Positions 44,316-53,344 are shown, counted from the first letter of the stretch. The stretch: DNA of 64,000 nucleotides from Marixanthomonas sp. SCSIO 43207 (GCF_019904255.1 NZ_CP063203.1:2541001-2605000), one strand, 5' to 3'. Numbers and translations: made by a program. Notes: generated from the letters alone by a model not told the origin.

Positions 44316-45011
44316 TTAGTTATAAGATAATAGAACCTGAGCAACTTTTTTTAAATCATTTTCATTAATTTCTGTCTGGGGTGCTAAAGGAAATATTTGC
44401 TGTCCCGGTCTACTGATGAATGCTGCTCGCCAACCTGCCCAAAGCGCACCAGCTACATCCCATCCATGGGCTGCTATAAGCATACATTCTTCTGGATTCA
44501 CCTTCATTATTCGTGCCGCCCAAGTATATGTATCTGTAAATGGTTTAAATTTACCTATATCCTCTACACTTAAGTGATCATCAAAATATTCAGTTAAACC
44601 TGCACTTTCAAATTGCTTTTTTACACCTTCCTTTGAAGAATTTGTAAAGGATACCAATTTATAACCGTCTTTTTTAAGTTGAGTTAAAGCTTCTTTTACT
44701 TCGGGGTGTACCGGCAAACCATGTAATGAGTTTACTACTGTTTTGCGTGCTTCTTCCTCTGATAATTTAATATCATTATTAGCTGCAACCATTTGTAAAG
44801 CTGCAGCTCCAATATTTCCAAAATGTTCATATTGACCGCTTGCTGTGGTGACCAAAGAATACTGCAACATGGTTGTGAACCACAAGGAAAGTAAATCATC
44901 TTTACCATTTAGAGCTTCACTCACTACATGTTTCATATTGGTAAGATCTAGCAAGGTTTCATTGACATCAAAGAATAAAACTTTTGGTCTTAGTTTGTTA
45001 GTATTTTCCAT
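44316..45011 (-). CDS. Haloacid dehalogenase, type II (HAD superfamily)
   Basis: The 231-residue protein has HAD motif I DVNETLLDL with nucleophile D15, motif II SFTNSSKEGVKKQFES, and the C-terminal HGWDVAGALWAG, which fits L-2-haloacid dehalogenases (type II). The enzyme would replace halogen by hydroxyl in 2-haloacids. It ends a putative TetR-controlled gene set. Confidence 0.85.
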   Translation of the reverse strand: MENTNKLRPKVLFFDVNETLLDLTNMKHVVSEALNGKDDLLSLWFTTMLQYSLVTTASGQYEHFGNIGAAALQMVAANNDIKLSEEEARKTVVNSLHGLPVHPEVKEALTQLKKDGYKLVSFTNSSKEGVKKQFESAGLTEYFDDHLSVEDIGKFKPFTDTYTWAARIMKVNPEECMLIAAHGWDVAGALWAGWRAAFISRPGQQIFPLAPQTEINENDLKKVAQVLLSYN

Positions 45012-45115
45012 AGTGTTTTCTGTTTGTCTCAGTCCTGTATTAAGTGTCGATACTCCTTTTGTATCTACTTAATCCTAGTTTTTTTATACATGTTGCTCTT
45101 TCAAAAAGAATAAAT

Positions 45116-45760
45116 TTATTTAGTAATAAACTCTGAAAGTACTTCTTTAAATACATCTACAGGTTGTGCTCCAGTTATTGCGCTTTTTCGGTTAAAAACA
45201 ATTGTTGGCACCGAATTAACTCCCAAGTTTTTCCAATAGTCCTGTTTGTTTCGTACATCATTGCGAACTTTTTCATTGTCTAGCCTAGTAAGTGCTTCTT
45301 CTGCATTTAAACCCACATCTAATAAAGCTTGTTTTAAAACATCGCTATCTGATACATCTTTTCGTTCACTAAAAAATGCAGTTGTTAAGCGCATTTTTAG
45401 TTCAGTTTGCTTTTCAAAATCTTTTGCATAGTCTAATAAAATATGAGCATTAAAGGTATTAACCATTCGCATTTCATCAAAATAATCAAAGCTAAAGTTA
45501 AGCTCCTTTCCTACTTTGGTCATGTGCTGTTGTGACTCTTTTTGTTGCTCCAGAGTAGCTCCATATTTTTCAGCAATATGTTCTTTCAAGTTTTGGCCTT
45601 CACGTGGCATATTTGGATTTAATTCAAAAGGTTGCCACTCTATTTCTAATTGGTCTTCAATTCCTAATTCTGAAATTGCTTTTTCTAAACGCTTATAACC
45701 AATAGTGCACCAAGGGCAAACTACATCAGACACAATATCTATTTTCAATTTTTCTTTCAT
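45116..45760 (-). CDS. DsbA-family oxidoreductase (FrnE-like)
   Basis: The 214-residue cytoplasmic protein has CPWC at residues 15-18 (VSDVVCPWCTIGYKRLE), the middle helical domain and the cis-proline region NLGVNSVPTIVFNRKSAITGAQP. FrnE-like proteins are thioredoxin-fold disulphide oxidoreductases. It follows the AhpD-like gene by about 95 bp that contain a near-perfect 32-bp palindrome. Confidence 0.88.
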   Translation of the reverse strand: MKEKLKIDIVSDVVCPWCTIGYKRLEKAISELGIEDQLEIEWQPFELNPNMPREGQNLKEHIAEKYGATLEQQKESQQHMTKVGKELNFSFDYFDEMRMVNTFNAHILLDYAKDFEKQTELKMRLTTAFFSERKDVSDSDVLKQALLDVGLNAEEALTRLDNEKVRNDVRNKQDYWKNLGVNSVPTIVFNRKSAITGAQPVDVFKEVLSEFITK

Positions 45761-45783
45761 GGTATTCGTTTTCTAAATGACTA

Positions 45784-45815
45784 ATAAACCTCCCAATTAA
45801 TTGGAAGGTTTATTT
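45784..45815. repeat. 32-bp near-perfect palindrome between two genes
   Basis: Two 16-bp arms centred on AATT (CCCAATTAATTGG core) differ at one pair. It lies between the DsbA-like and AhpD-like genes on the minus strand. Its core is not the same as the TetR palindromes, so it is either a terminator-attenuator or a third regulatory site. Confidence 0.5.
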
Positions 45816-45855
45816 TAACTTACAAATTTGAAATTTTTAAAATAAAATTGACGTT

Positions 45856-46404
45856 TTATTTACTCCATTCGTATTTTTTAAAACCTTCATCAACTGGTGT
45901 ATTGGCAATATGGTTTACATAGTTGCTAATGGTTTTTTGAGATAGTCCTAAAATAATTTCAAGTACTTGTCTCTCACCGTATCCTGCTTCGTAAAAAGCA
46001 TCTAAATCTTCTTGAGTTACATTTCCGCGATTACGCACAATTTTTAATGTCATAGTTCGTAACGCTTCCAGTTTTGGGTTTTCTAATGTTGTTTCATTAC
46101 GTAGAGCCTCTGTAATGCTGTCATCTACTTTCATCATTTTAGCGATACCCGTATGTGCCGGCACGCAATAATGACATTCATGCTCCACATTTATTGATTG
46201 CCATACCACCGTTAATTCTTCATTATTAAATGATGAGTTTTCAAATAACTCATGTAGTTTTTGGTACCCTTCAAGGATGCCAGGTGCTCCGGCTAAAACC
46301 CCGTGTAAACCAGGTATCATGCCATAGGCTTTTTTAGATTTTTCTAATAATTCTTTACTCTCTTCTGGAGCAGATTCTAAACTCTGAATTTTTAAACTTG
46401 TCAT
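45856..46404 (-). CDS. AhpD-like carboxymuconolactone decarboxylase-family protein
   Basis: The 182-residue protein carries the AhpD-type redox motif CHYC (C77, C80) with H84 in HECHYCVPAHTGIAKM, and helical repeats typical of the family. AhpD-like proteins reduce alkylhydroperoxidase partners or related oxidants through their vicinal Cys pair. It is the first gene of the minus-strand set and has an operator palindrome 29 bp upstream. Confidence 0.88.
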   Translation of the reverse strand: MTSLKIQSLESAPEESKELLEKSKKAYGMIPGLHGVLAGAPGILEGYQKLHELFENSSFNNEELTVVWQSINVEHECHYCVPAHTGIAKMMKVDDSITEALRNETTLENPKLEALRTMTLKIVRNRGNVTQEDLDAFYEAGYGERQVLEIILGLSQKTISNYVNHIANTPVDEGFKKYEWSK

Positions 46405-46432
46405 AATTTTAAACTTTATTTATTATTACTAT

Positions 46433-46456
46433 ATTTCTAAACAATCGTTTAGAAAT
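46433..46456. promoter_or_regulatory. Operator palindrome upstream of the AhpD-like gene
   Basis: ATTTCTAAAC and GTTTAGAAAT flank AATC. The core CTAAACAATCGTTTAG matches 12 of 16 bases of the perfect palindrome at 47053-47076 (CTAACCAATTGGTTAG), so both are probably bound by the TetR protein encoded between them. Confidence 0.6.
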
Positions 46457-46471
46457 GGATTAAAAAAAATA

Positions 46472-47035
46472 TTATAGGTTATTAAATGTCATTTCAATAT
46501 AATCTTCAATTTCTTTCTGGCTATTAACTCGAGATGCTGCAGCTAGGCCGTGTTTGGCTAAAAGTAAAAAATTGGCTTGTTTTAATACAGTCTCTTCGTT
46601 TTTAGAGGAGTCAGCTTTTAATTTTTCAATAAAAATAGTTTTGAGATTACTCATAAATACATTCATTTCATTTTTAATTAAAACATCCTCGCTTTCTGAA
46701 AATTCATTGTATGTATTAGTAAGTAAGCATCCTTTTTTATTACCTAGCTGAGATCCTATTTTTACAGAATCATAAAAAAACTCTTTAATATCATCAACAC
46801 CATTTGAAGCTTCTTTAAGCTTTTCAAAAATTTTTTTAATTTTAGAATTATAACATTTTAAGGTTTTAAGGAAAAGCTCGTGTTTACTTCCAAAACTTGA
46901 ATATATAGAGAATTTATTGATGCCCATCTCTTTCTCCAGCATTTTCATTGATGTATTTTCATAGCCATTTTGCCAAAACAAATACATTGCCTTCTCAAGA
47001 ACTTCTTCTTCTTTATATTCTTTTTTTCTAGCCAT
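46472..47035 (-). CDS. TetR/AcrR-family transcriptional repressor
   Basis: This 187-residue protein has the TetR N-terminal helix-turn-helix: EVLEKAMYLFWQNGYENTSMKMLEKEMGINKFSIYSSFGSKHELF, followed by an alpha-helical ligand-binding domain. It probably represses itself and the adjacent AhpD-like gene set via two related palindromes. The ligand is unknown; the genes suggest an electrophile or oxidant. Confidence 0.9.
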   Translation of the reverse strand: MARKKEYKEEEVLEKAMYLFWQNGYENTSMKMLEKEMGINKFSIYSSFGSKHELFLKTLKCYNSKIKKIFEKLKEASNGVDDIKEFFYDSVKIGSQLGNKKGCLLTNTYNEFSESEDVLIKNEMNVFMSNLKTIFIEKLKADSSKNEETVLKQANFLLLAKHGLAAASRVNSQKEIEDYIEMTFNNL

Positions 47036-47051
47036 AATTTTAAATACACAA

Positions 47052-47076
47052 CAAAACTAACCAATTGGTTAGTTTT
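47052..47076 (-). promoter_or_regulatory. Perfect 24-bp operator palindrome overlapping the TetR promoter
   Basis: The sequence 47053-47076 is a perfect 24-bp palindrome with the core CTAACCAATTGGTTAG. On the minus strand its end forms TAGTTTTG (47059-47052), an exact match to the TAnnTTTG -7 box of the tetR gene, so bound repressor would cover the promoter. Confidence 0.75.
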
Positions 47077-47163
47077 GAAAAAACTTTTAAGAAAACTTTG
47101 TAATAAATATACAAAGCAATGTTTGTTAAAGCTAGTAGGTACTTTAAGAAAGATTTAGCTGAA

Positions 47164-47194
47164 TAAAAAAAGGCAGCTACAAATGTAACTGCCT
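47164..47194 (-). terminator. Terminator of the tRNA-Met transcript
   Basis: AGGCAG and CTGCCT pair, with a further TACA/TGTA extension across one mismatch; on the minus strand a run of seven T follows. It lies 10 bp beyond the tRNA 3' end. Confidence 0.8.
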
Positions 47195-47204
47195 AATCAT
47201 TTTG

Positions 47205-47278
47205 TAGCGAGATGGGGACTTGAACCCCAGACCTCCGGGTTATGAATCCGACGCTCTAACCACCTGAGCTACCTCGCC
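47205..47278 (-). tRNA. trnM: tRNA-Met (anticodon CAT)
   Basis: The 74-nt minus-strand sequence folds as a cloverleaf: acceptor GGCGAGG paired with TCTCGCT (two G-T pairs), D-arm GCTC/GAGC, anticodon loop TTCATAA with CAT, T-arm TGGGG/CCCCA with loop TTCAAGT, discriminator A. The CCA end is not encoded. The acceptor starts with a pair, not the C1-A72 mismatch of an initiator, so an elongator Met tRNA (or an Ile tRNA with lysidine) is likely; elongator is preferred. Confidence 0.93.
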
Positions 47279-47374
47279 GCATTTTGCGAGTGCAAATATA
47301 GAAACAATAGTTAATGTAAAAAACCAAAAATTAAATTAATTTTTGGTTTGTATGAAAGTTGAATAAATAGCTTT

Positions 47375-47830
47375 TTAAAAAACTTCTGCTGTTTTATTAG
47401 ATATATTCACTTCTGTCTTGAATAAATTGGTGTAATCCATAACATTATTAATATTATCTAGCTCACATAAATATTCAATAACTGCAGATAGTCCTTTAAA
47501 AAGGTTGTCTTTTGATGTTGGGTTTTCTGGCTTTATTCCTTTTTTATTTAAGGGTATATCAAAACCACACGCTTTTAAAAAAACAGACTCAATTTTTAAT
47601 AACTCTTTTGGGCTGTACCCGTTAATTTTTCTACCCAACCGTTGATGAACCAAACCTACATAATTGAGTTGTAACGATCCGTGAAAATCGCTAAAATGCC
47701 TCCAACTATCTTTTGTATCACAAATATTACCTACAGCACATTGTTTACAACATTCAGGGTTTAAAGTATTACTATGAAAAGCTTCATACAGCTTTGTAAT
47801 GGCCAATTCTAGACGTTGTGAGGTTTTCAT
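47375..47830 (-). CDS. Conserved flavobacterial protein with Cys cluster, function unknown
   Basis: The 151-residue protein has a Cys cluster near its N-terminus (PECCKQCAVGNICDTKDSW) and a downstream helical part (SPKELLKIESVFLKACGFDIPL). I recognise no domain. Homologues in this family are, in my recollection, sometimes labelled as Na+-translocating NADH-quinone reductase subunit F; there is no FAD, NADH or 2Fe-2S signature to support this. The Cys cluster could bind a metal or iron-sulphur cluster. Confidence 0.7.
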   Translation of the reverse strand: MKTSQRLELAITKLYEAFHSNTLNPECCKQCAVGNICDTKDSWRHFSDFHGSLQLNYVGLVHQRLGRKINGYSPKELLKIESVFLKACGFDIPLNKKGIKPENPTSKDNLFKGLSAVIEYLCELDNINNVMDYTNLFKTEVNISNKTAEVF

Positions 47831-47975
47831 GATTCTACTGCTTTCTATAAATTTAATGAATTATTTCTTGTCTCAAAACAGTTTTAATACATTCTTCAAG
47901 AAATAATAAACTAGATTTTTCTTTAATTTAAAAGCACTTTCTTTAAAATTGATACCTTCGCAAAAAAAAATTAAG

Positions 47976-48635
47976 ATGCTAAAAGCTGTTTTATTTGATA
48001 TGGATGGGGTAATTGTAAATACTGAACCTCTTCATAAAAAAGCCTACTTTCAAATGTTTGAAGATGTCAACATAGATGTTTCTGAAGAAATGTATGAAAC
48101 CTACACAGGACAGTCCACAATAAACATTTGTAAAGATTTATGTTCTCACTTCTCTCTTTCTGAAGCTCCAGAAACTTTAATGGCAACTAAAAGAAAACAT
48201 TTTAAACATCTTTTTGCAACAGATGATGAGTTAGATTTACTAGATGGTGTTCTTCAATTAATTAAAGATTATTATAATAACGGACTCACATTAATATTAG
48301 CTTCTTCAGCTTCAATGCCAAATATAAATCGCATTTTTGAACGGTTTGAACTTAATCAATACTTTACCGACAAATTAAGTGGTGCCGATTTAAAAGCTTC
48401 AAAACCACATCCTGAAATTTTTATAAAAGCTGCTCAAGCATCAGGGCACATAAAAGATAACTGCATGGTTATTGAAGACTCAACCAATGGAATTGCAGCT
48501 GCAAAAGGAGCAGGAATCTTTTGTGTAGGATATGACAGCATATACTCCAAAAACCAAGATTATTCAAAAGCAGATGTAGTTATATCAGACTTTAATGCAA
48601 TTGCATACGATAAAGCAAAACAGTTTTTCTTATAA
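47976..48635 (+). CDS. HAD-superfamily phosphatase (beta-phosphoglucomutase-like)
   Basis: ATG 47976 is chosen; an upstream in-frame TTG would add nine residues (MIPSQKKIK) and overlaps the probable -7 element TACCTTCG. The 219-residue product has motif I LFDMDGVIVNTEPLH, LILASSASM, and motif III ADLKASKPHPEIF with VIEDSTNGIAAAKGAG. It is the CbbY/PGMB-type of HAD phosphatase; the substrate is probably a sugar phosphate. It is monocistronic. Confidence 0.88.
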   Translation: MLKAVLFDMDGVIVNTEPLHKKAYFQMFEDVNIDVSEEMYETYTGQSTINICKDLCSHFSLSEAPETLMATKRKHFKHLFATDDELDLLDGVLQLIKDYYNNGLTLILASSASMPNINRIFERFELNQYFTDKLSGADLKASKPHPEIFIKAAQASGHIKDNCMVIEDSTNGIAAAKGAGIFCVGYDSIYSKNQDYSKADVVISDFNAIAYDKAKQFFL

Positions 48636-48650
48636 TTTTTTAAAAAAAGG

Positions 48651-48692
48651 TAAGCATTGCCATAATGAAATAATAAAATATTGGTATGCTTA
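48651..48692 (-). terminator. Terminator of hisS (possible bidirectional)
   Basis: TAAGCAT and ATGCTTA pair across a 28-nt loop that contains a further CCA/TGG pairing. On the minus strand a T run follows just after the stem. It lies between the convergent HAD gene and hisS. Confidence 0.45.
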
Positions 48693-48708
48693 ACTTTTAG
48701 CAACAGTT

Positions 48709-50079
48709 TTAAAGTAGTTTGGCCCTCAACTCCGTAAATGAAATTGAGTCTTGGTCTCCGCTTTTCATATGCTTTAATGTGTATGTTTCGGTTTCCATTT
48801 CATTTCCACCTGCCAAAACAGTAAATGGAATATTGCGTTTATCTGCATAACCCATTTGTTTACCCATTTTGGCGGCGTCTGGATATAATTCAGCAGTAAT
48901 ACCTTCTTTCCTAAGCTTTGAGATAGCTTTCATTGCATATCGTGCTTCATCTTCACCAAAATTAATAAACAACACCTTCGTATTGGCAGAAACCGTTTCG
49001 GGAAATAGATCTAATTCTTCTAGCACTAGGTAGATTCTATCCAGTCCAAATGAAATGCCTACTCCACTCATGTTTTTGAGTCCGAAAATGCCGGTCAAGT
49101 CGTCATAGCGACCGCCACCACCAATGCTTCCCATTTTTACTGATGATGGAGCAGCCACTTCAAAAATAGCTCCGGTGTAGTAATTTAATCCACGGGCTAG
49201 TGTTACATCAACTTCTAGTGTTGCTGTTTGTAATTCTAGTTCTGTTATAGTTTGAATTATAAACTCTAATTCATGAACACCTTGCATACCTATTTCAGAA
49301 GCAGAAAGTAACTCTTTTAATAGCGCTAATTTTTCAGAAGCTGTTCCACTTACTTGTAATAAAGGTTGTAATTTTTCAATCGCCTCTTCAGAAATACCTT
49401 TCTCTCGCATTTCTTTTTTAACACCGTCCTCCCCTATTTTGTCTAGCTTGTCTAATGCTACTGTAAAATCAATTAATTTGTCTGATTCTCCTATAACTTC
49501 AGCAATACCACTCAGCACTTTACGGTTGTTCATTTTGATAGTAACACCTTCCAAATTTAATTTGCTAAAAACAGCATCGTACAATTGAACAAACTCTACT
49601 TCTTGCCATAATGAAGTACTCCCAACCACATCTGCATCACATTGAAAAAACTCTCTGAAACGTCCTTTTTGAGGTCTATCAGCTCGCCAAACCGGCTGAA
49701 TTTGATAACGTTTAAACGGAAAATCGATTTCGTTTTGGTGTTGCACTACATAACGCGCAAACGGAACGGTAAGATCATACCGAAGGGCTTTTTCTGAAAT
49801 TTTTGGAGTTAATTTGCCACTATCTTTTTCAGAATATAGAGTATCATCCACTTTCCGAAGAAAATCTCCACTATTTAATATTTTAAAAATCAACCGGTCG
49901 CCTTCATCACCGTATTTTCCCATTAACGTATCGCTGTTTTCAAATGATGGCGTTTCAATAGGTTGAAAGCCGTAGGTAGTGAAACAACTTTTTATAGTGT
50001 CCATTATATAGTTACGTTTTACTACTTCAGCAGGTGAAAAGTCGCGAGTCCCTTTGGGTATGGATGGTTTTTGAGCCAC
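48709..50079 (-). CDS. hisS: Histidyl-tRNA synthetase
   Basis: The 456-residue class II synthetase charges tRNA-His. It has motif 1 ([17 protein letters not shown] region), motif 2 ([31 protein letters not shown]), the His-binding [13 protein letters not shown] and [16 protein letters not shown], motif 3 [14 protein letters not shown] and a C-terminal anticodon-binding domain. Length is standard for the flavobacterial form. Confidence 0.97.
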   Translation of the reverse strand: MAQKPSIPKGTRDFSPAEVVKRNYIMDTIKSCFTTYGFQPIETPSFENSDTLMGKYGDEGDRLIFKILNSGDFLRKVDDTLYSEKDSGKLTPKISEKALRYDLTVPFARYVVQHQNEIDFPFKRYQIQPVWRADRPQKGRFREFFQCDADVVGSTSLWQEVEFVQLYDAVFSKLNLEGVTIKMNNRKVLSGIAEVIGESDKLIDFTVALDKLDKIGEDGVKKEMREKGISEEAIEKLQPLLQVSGTASEKLALLKELLSASEIGMQGVHELEFIIQTITELELQTATLEVDVTLARGLNYYTGAIFEVAAPSSVKMGSIGGGGRYDDLTGIFGLKNMSGVGISFGLDRIYLVLEELDLFPETVSANTKVLFINFGEDEARYAMKAISKLRKEGITAELYPDAAKMGKQMGYADKRNIPFTVLAGGNEMETETYTLKHMKSGDQDSISFTELRAKLL

Positions 50080-50201
50080 AGTGTTTATTTTAAAATGTAA
50101 TGTTCAATTTATATTTTCGAGTTGCAAATATCTTAAATTATTGGCTAACTTGTAACTTTAACGGCTGTTATTAGTCTAATGGGTAACCTTAATCTGTAAC
50201 T

Positions 50202-51443
50202 ATGTTTTCATTGTTTCGCGAAAATGTTCGTATTGCTTTAGATTCAATTAAAAGTCAATTATTACGAACCATCCTCACTGTCATTATCATAGCCATTGGT
50301 ATTTGGGCCTTGGTTGGTATTTTAAGTGCCGTAAAAGTGCTTGAAAATACAATATCAGACAATTTTGCATCAATGGGAGCCAATACGTTTAATGTTCAGC
50401 GGTATGAGTTGCAAGTACAAAGCCAGCGAGGTGGCGAGCGTAAAAAGATTAACCCAATAATTAGTTACAATGATGTACGTGAGTTTGAAGATAAGTACAA
50501 CTATCCTTTAACGCAAACATCAGTTTCTTTTAGAGGAACTTCAATGGCTGAAGTAAAATATCAAAGCGAAAAAACCGATCCCGAAGTACAAGTTTATGGT
50601 GTTAATGAGCATTATTTATTAAACACCGGTACTGAAATAGATCGCGGAAGAAATTTCACTTTTTTTGATATTCAGAATAACAATAAAGTGTGTTTGTTAG
50701 GTTCAGATTTTTCAAAAAACCTTTTTAAGAATGAAAACCCTATAAACAAAACGGTTAGCATTAGAGGTGTTAAGTTTAAGGTTATCGGAATTTTAGAATC
50801 AAAAGGTTCAACCTTTGGTAATAATCAAGATTTAAAGATGTTAATTCCTATACAAGTAGCACGCGGAATTTTTACACAACCAAACATCAATTACACCATA
50901 AGTGTGCGTGTAGATGATAAAGAAATTATGCAAAGCGCTCAAGATGAAGCTGTGATTACTTTCAGAAAAATTAGAGGTTTAAATCCTGTTGAAGAAAATA
51001 ACTTTGGTATTCTGCGAAGTGATGATTTAATAAATCAAATTGCCGAATTAGGTCTGTACATGTCTACAGCAGCTTGGATTATAAGCATCATTACTATTCT
51101 TGGTTCTTCAATTGCTTTAATGAATATCATGCTTGTTTCGGTAACAGAGCGTACACGTGAAATTGGTGTACGAAAGGCCTTAGGAGCAAAACGTTCAACG
51201 ATTTCTACTCAATTTTTTATGGAAACTATTGTTATAGGACAATTTGGAAGTATTTTGGGTATTCTGCTTGGTATATTAACCGGATTTATTTTTGCAAAAG
51301 CTTTTGATTTTGAATTTTCACTACCTTGGGTAGCGATGATTTGGGCTACAATAATTACCTTTATTGTAGCTATAATTGCAGGATCATACCCGGCAACAAA
51401 AGCAGCCAAACTTGACCCTATAGAAAGTTTACGATACGAATAG
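50202..51443 (+). CDS. MacB-type ABC transporter permease
   Basis: The 413-residue protein has one N-terminal membrane segment (LRTILTVIIIAIGIWALVGIL), a periplasmic MacB-like core domain (residues 45-280) and three C-terminal helices with VTERTREIGVRKALGAKR, the FtsX/MacB signature. No ATPase is encoded next to it in this window, so it must use a partner encoded elsewhere. It is probably an exporter or mechanotransmission protein. Confidence 0.9.
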   Translation: MFSLFRENVRIALDSIKSQLLRTILTVIIIAIGIWALVGILSAVKVLENTISDNFASMGANTFNVQRYELQVQSQRGGERKKINPIISYNDVREFEDKYNYPLTQTSVSFRGTSMAEVKYQSEKTDPEVQVYGVNEHYLLNTGTEIDRGRNFTFFDIQNNNKVCLLGSDFSKNLFKNENPINKTVSIRGVKFKVIGILESKGSTFGNNQDLKMLIPIQVARGIFTQPNINYTISVRVDDKEIMQSAQDEAVITFRKIRGLNPVEENNFGILRSDDLINQIAELGLYMSTAAWIISIITILGSSIALMNIMLVSVTERTREIGVRKALGAKRSTISTQFFMETIVIGQFGSILGILLGILTGFIFAKAFDFEFSLPWVAMIWATIITFIVAIIAGSYPATKAAKLDPIESLRYE

Positions 51444-51457
51444 AAAAACTTATCCTG

Positions 51458-51940
51458 TTATCCGCCAATTTTAGTAAGAATATCCTCAAAAAAACGATAT
51501 AACTCACCTTTGGTAATAATAGCACCTTGTTCAATCAATTTAAAAATATCACCGCTTTTATCATTTGAAAATTTCTTATTGGCAGTGTAAAACTCTACAT
51601 CATCTGTCATAAAGTTTTTCTGAAGCCAAGCATAACCATCTGCTGTGGTAATATCTTTGGTTTTATCCATTACCTTTACCGAAATAAGCAACATTTGATC
51701 CGCTTCAATTTTAAAAAGAAATAATTGTTGCGGCGCAATATTTTCTAGATATTCAGCTTTTTGTAATACTCCTTCCCAAACAAGGTCACTAAAGATATCT
51801 AATTCTTCTTCAGCAACATTAGGTTTATTTTCTTTTATATCTGCCCATTCTTCGGCAGTGATGGATTGTGTAGCTAGAAAATTAATAAACTCGGTATGTA
51901 GTTCTTCAAATTGTTCTTTAGTAAGGCGTGCGTATTTCAT
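51458..51940 (-). CDS. DUF6495 family protein
   Basis: This 160-residue cytoplasmic protein matches the Bacteroidota DUF6495 family: YARLTKEQFEELHTEFINFLATQSI, EEWADIKENKP, VAEEELDIFSDLVWEGVL and WLQKNFMTDDVEFYTANKKF. Function is unknown. It lies downstream of the ribosomal-protein operon, past that operon's terminator. Confidence 0.8.
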   Translation of the reverse strand: MKYARLTKEQFEELHTEFINFLATQSITAEEWADIKENKPNVAEEELDIFSDLVWEGVLQKAEYLENIAPQQLFLFKIEADQMLLISVKVMDKTKDITTADGYAWLQKNFMTDDVEFYTANKKFSNDKSGDIFKLIEQGAIITKGELYRFFEDILTKIGG

Positions 51941-51963
51941 TAGAGTAAGTTTTACTTAAAAAG

Positions 51964-51994
51964 AAAACCTTCTCCAAGTTATGAAGAAGGTTTT
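51964..51994 (-). terminator. Terminator of the rpsF-rpsR-rplI operon
   Basis: AAAACCTTCT and AGAAGGTTTT form a 10-bp stem with an 11-nt loop; on the minus strand the stem is followed by TTTTCTTTTT. It is 23 bp after the rplI stop. Confidence 0.85.
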
Positions 51995-52016
51995 ATGTAT
52001 TATTTCAGTAGAAAAA

Positions 52017-52472
52017 TTATTGGTTATCAGCAACCACATCAAATGTGAACGTTTCAATCACATCTCTGTGGAAACGAATAGTTGCTTCATATTGCCCGGT
52101 ACGTTTGATAGCACCACCAGCAATTGAAATGTATTTTTTATCAATAGATACATTTTCTTTTTCCAATGCATCTGCAAGATCTGCATTGGTAACAGAGCCA
52201 AATAATTTATCTTTATCTCCTGTTTTTGCGGTAATTTTTAACTCAATAATTTCACCAAGCTTATCAGCTTCTTTTTGAGCGTCTTCAATTACTTTACGCT
52301 CTTTGTATGCTTGTTGTTTAAGCTTTTCTTCTAATGCTTTTTTTGCAGAAGGAGTTGCTAAAGTTGCATACCCTTGCGGAATTAAGAAGTTTCTACCGTA
52401 TCCGTTTTTTACAGTTACTACATCATCTGTAAACCCCAGATTTTCTACGTCTTGTTTTAATATAAGTTCCAT
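52017..52472 (-). CDS. rplI: 50S ribosomal protein L9
   Basis: L9 (151 residues) has MELILKQDVENLGFTDDVVTVKNGYGRNFLIPQGYA at its N-terminal domain, the connecting helix (KKALEEKLKQQAYKERKVIEDA) and the C-terminal domain ending TFDVVADNQ. It is part of the large ribosomal subunit. It is third in the operon after rpsF and rpsR. Confidence 0.98.
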   Translation of the reverse strand: MELILKQDVENLGFTDDVVTVKNGYGRNFLIPQGYATLATPSAKKALEEKLKQQAYKERKVIEDAQKEADKLGEIIELKITAKTGDKDKLFGSVTNADLADALEKENVSIDKKYISIAGGAIKRTGQYEATIRFHRDVIETFTFDVVADNQ

Positions 52473-52487
52473 AATCCTATCTGGTTT

Positions 52488-52784
52488 TTATTTGTATAAA
52501 TCGGTTACATAAGGCATTAAAGCTAAGTGACGTGCTCTTTTTACAGCCACAGCAACTTTACGTTGAAACTTTAATGATGTTCCTGTTAATCTACGAGGTA
52601 ACAATTTACCTTGTTCGTTTACAAAGCTCATTAAAAAATCTGGGTCTTTGTAATCTACATATTTAATACCAGAACGTTGAAAACGGCAATATTTTTTTGC
52701 TTTACTGGTTTCAATATTTAACGGGGTAAGATATCTAATCTCGCCGTCTTTTTTTCCTTTTGCTTGTTCTTGAATAGATGCCAT
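52488..52784 (-). CDS. rpsR: 30S ribosomal protein S18
   Basis: S18 (98 residues) has the conserved core [35 protein letters not shown] and [14 protein letters not shown]. Its N-terminal tail ([15 protein letters not shown]) is typical of Bacteroidota. It binds S6 in the small subunit. It starts 3 bp after rpsF and ends 15 bp before rplI. Confidence 0.98.
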   Translation of the reverse strand: MASIQEQAKGKKDGEIRYLTPLNIETSKAKKYCRFQRSGIKYVDYKDPDFLMSFVNEQGKLLPRRLTGTSLKFQRKVAVAVKRARHLALMPYVTDLYK

Positions 52785-52787
52785 ACC

Positions 52788-53135
52788 TTATGCTTTTGCT
52801 TTTTGTTTGTTGTTTCGGTTACGTCTTTTCTCTGCCCAAGCAACAGCATGCTTGTCAAGTTTAACGGTAAGGTAACGCATAATACGTTCATCTCTTCTAA
52901 ACTCTACTTCTAATGCATTAATTGCATCGCCAGGTGCAGTGTACTCAAATAAGTGATAAAATCCACTTTTCTTGTGTTGAATTGCGTAGGCTAGTTTTTT
53001 AAGCCCCCAATCCTCTTTTGATATCATCTTAGCACCTTTAGAAACAAGAAGATCTTCGTATTTCTTTACTGTTTCCTTTATCTGATCTTCAGATAAAACG
53101 GGATTTAAGATGAAAACAGTTTCGTATTGATTCAT
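52788..53135 (-). CDS. rpsF: 30S ribosomal protein S6
   Basis: S6 (115 residues) starts MNQYETVFILNPVLSEDQI and has GLKKLAYAIQHKKSGFYHLFEY and RDERIMRYLTVKLDKHA. It binds S18 next to 16S rRNA. It is the first gene of the operon and has a near-perfect promoter 56 bp upstream of its ATG, leaving a leader of about 50 nt that could hold the autoregulatory S6:S18 element. Confidence 0.98.
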   Translation of the reverse strand: MNQYETVFILNPVLSEDQIKETVKKYEDLLVSKGAKMISKEDWGLKKLAYAIQHKKSGFYHLFEYTAPGDAINALEVEFRRDERIMRYLTVKLDKHAVAWAEKRRNRNNKQKAKA

Positions 53136-53190
53136 AAAAATCGATTAAAAATTAATTTTATTTAACTCATGGCCTCTTGCCAATAGCGTG

Positions 53191-53221
53191 CAAAAATACT
53201 ACTTTATTTATAATTTTCAAA
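53191..53221 (-). promoter_or_regulatory. Promoter of the rpsF-rpsR-rplI operon
   Basis: On the minus strand TTTG (53221-53218), a 19-nt spacer and TATTTTTG (53198-53191), an exact TAnnTTTG, form a near-perfect Bacteroidota promoter. The leader downstream contains a short hairpin (TTGGC / GCCAT). Confidence 0.8.
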
Positions 53222-53313
53222 TGAAATATTAAAAGAAGACTACAAGTTTCATATAAGAAGTTTCTCACACCCAAAGATAATCCTCATTATTAATCGGTAA
53301 AAGTTAAAAAAAG

Positions 53314-53344
53314 TTGTAGTTCATCGATATTTTAATTAATATTG
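53314..53344 (+). promoter_or_regulatory. Probable promoter of the LytTR regulator gene
   Basis: TTG (53314-53316), a 20-nt spacer and TAATATTG (53337-53344; one mismatch to TAnnTTTG) lie 27 bp before the GTG start. Confidence 0.45.

Noticed and set aside
47205..47278. Initiator tRNA-fMet
   Set aside because: The acceptor has a G-U pair at position 1-72 instead of a C-A mismatch, and the anticodon stem lacks three consecutive G-C pairs.
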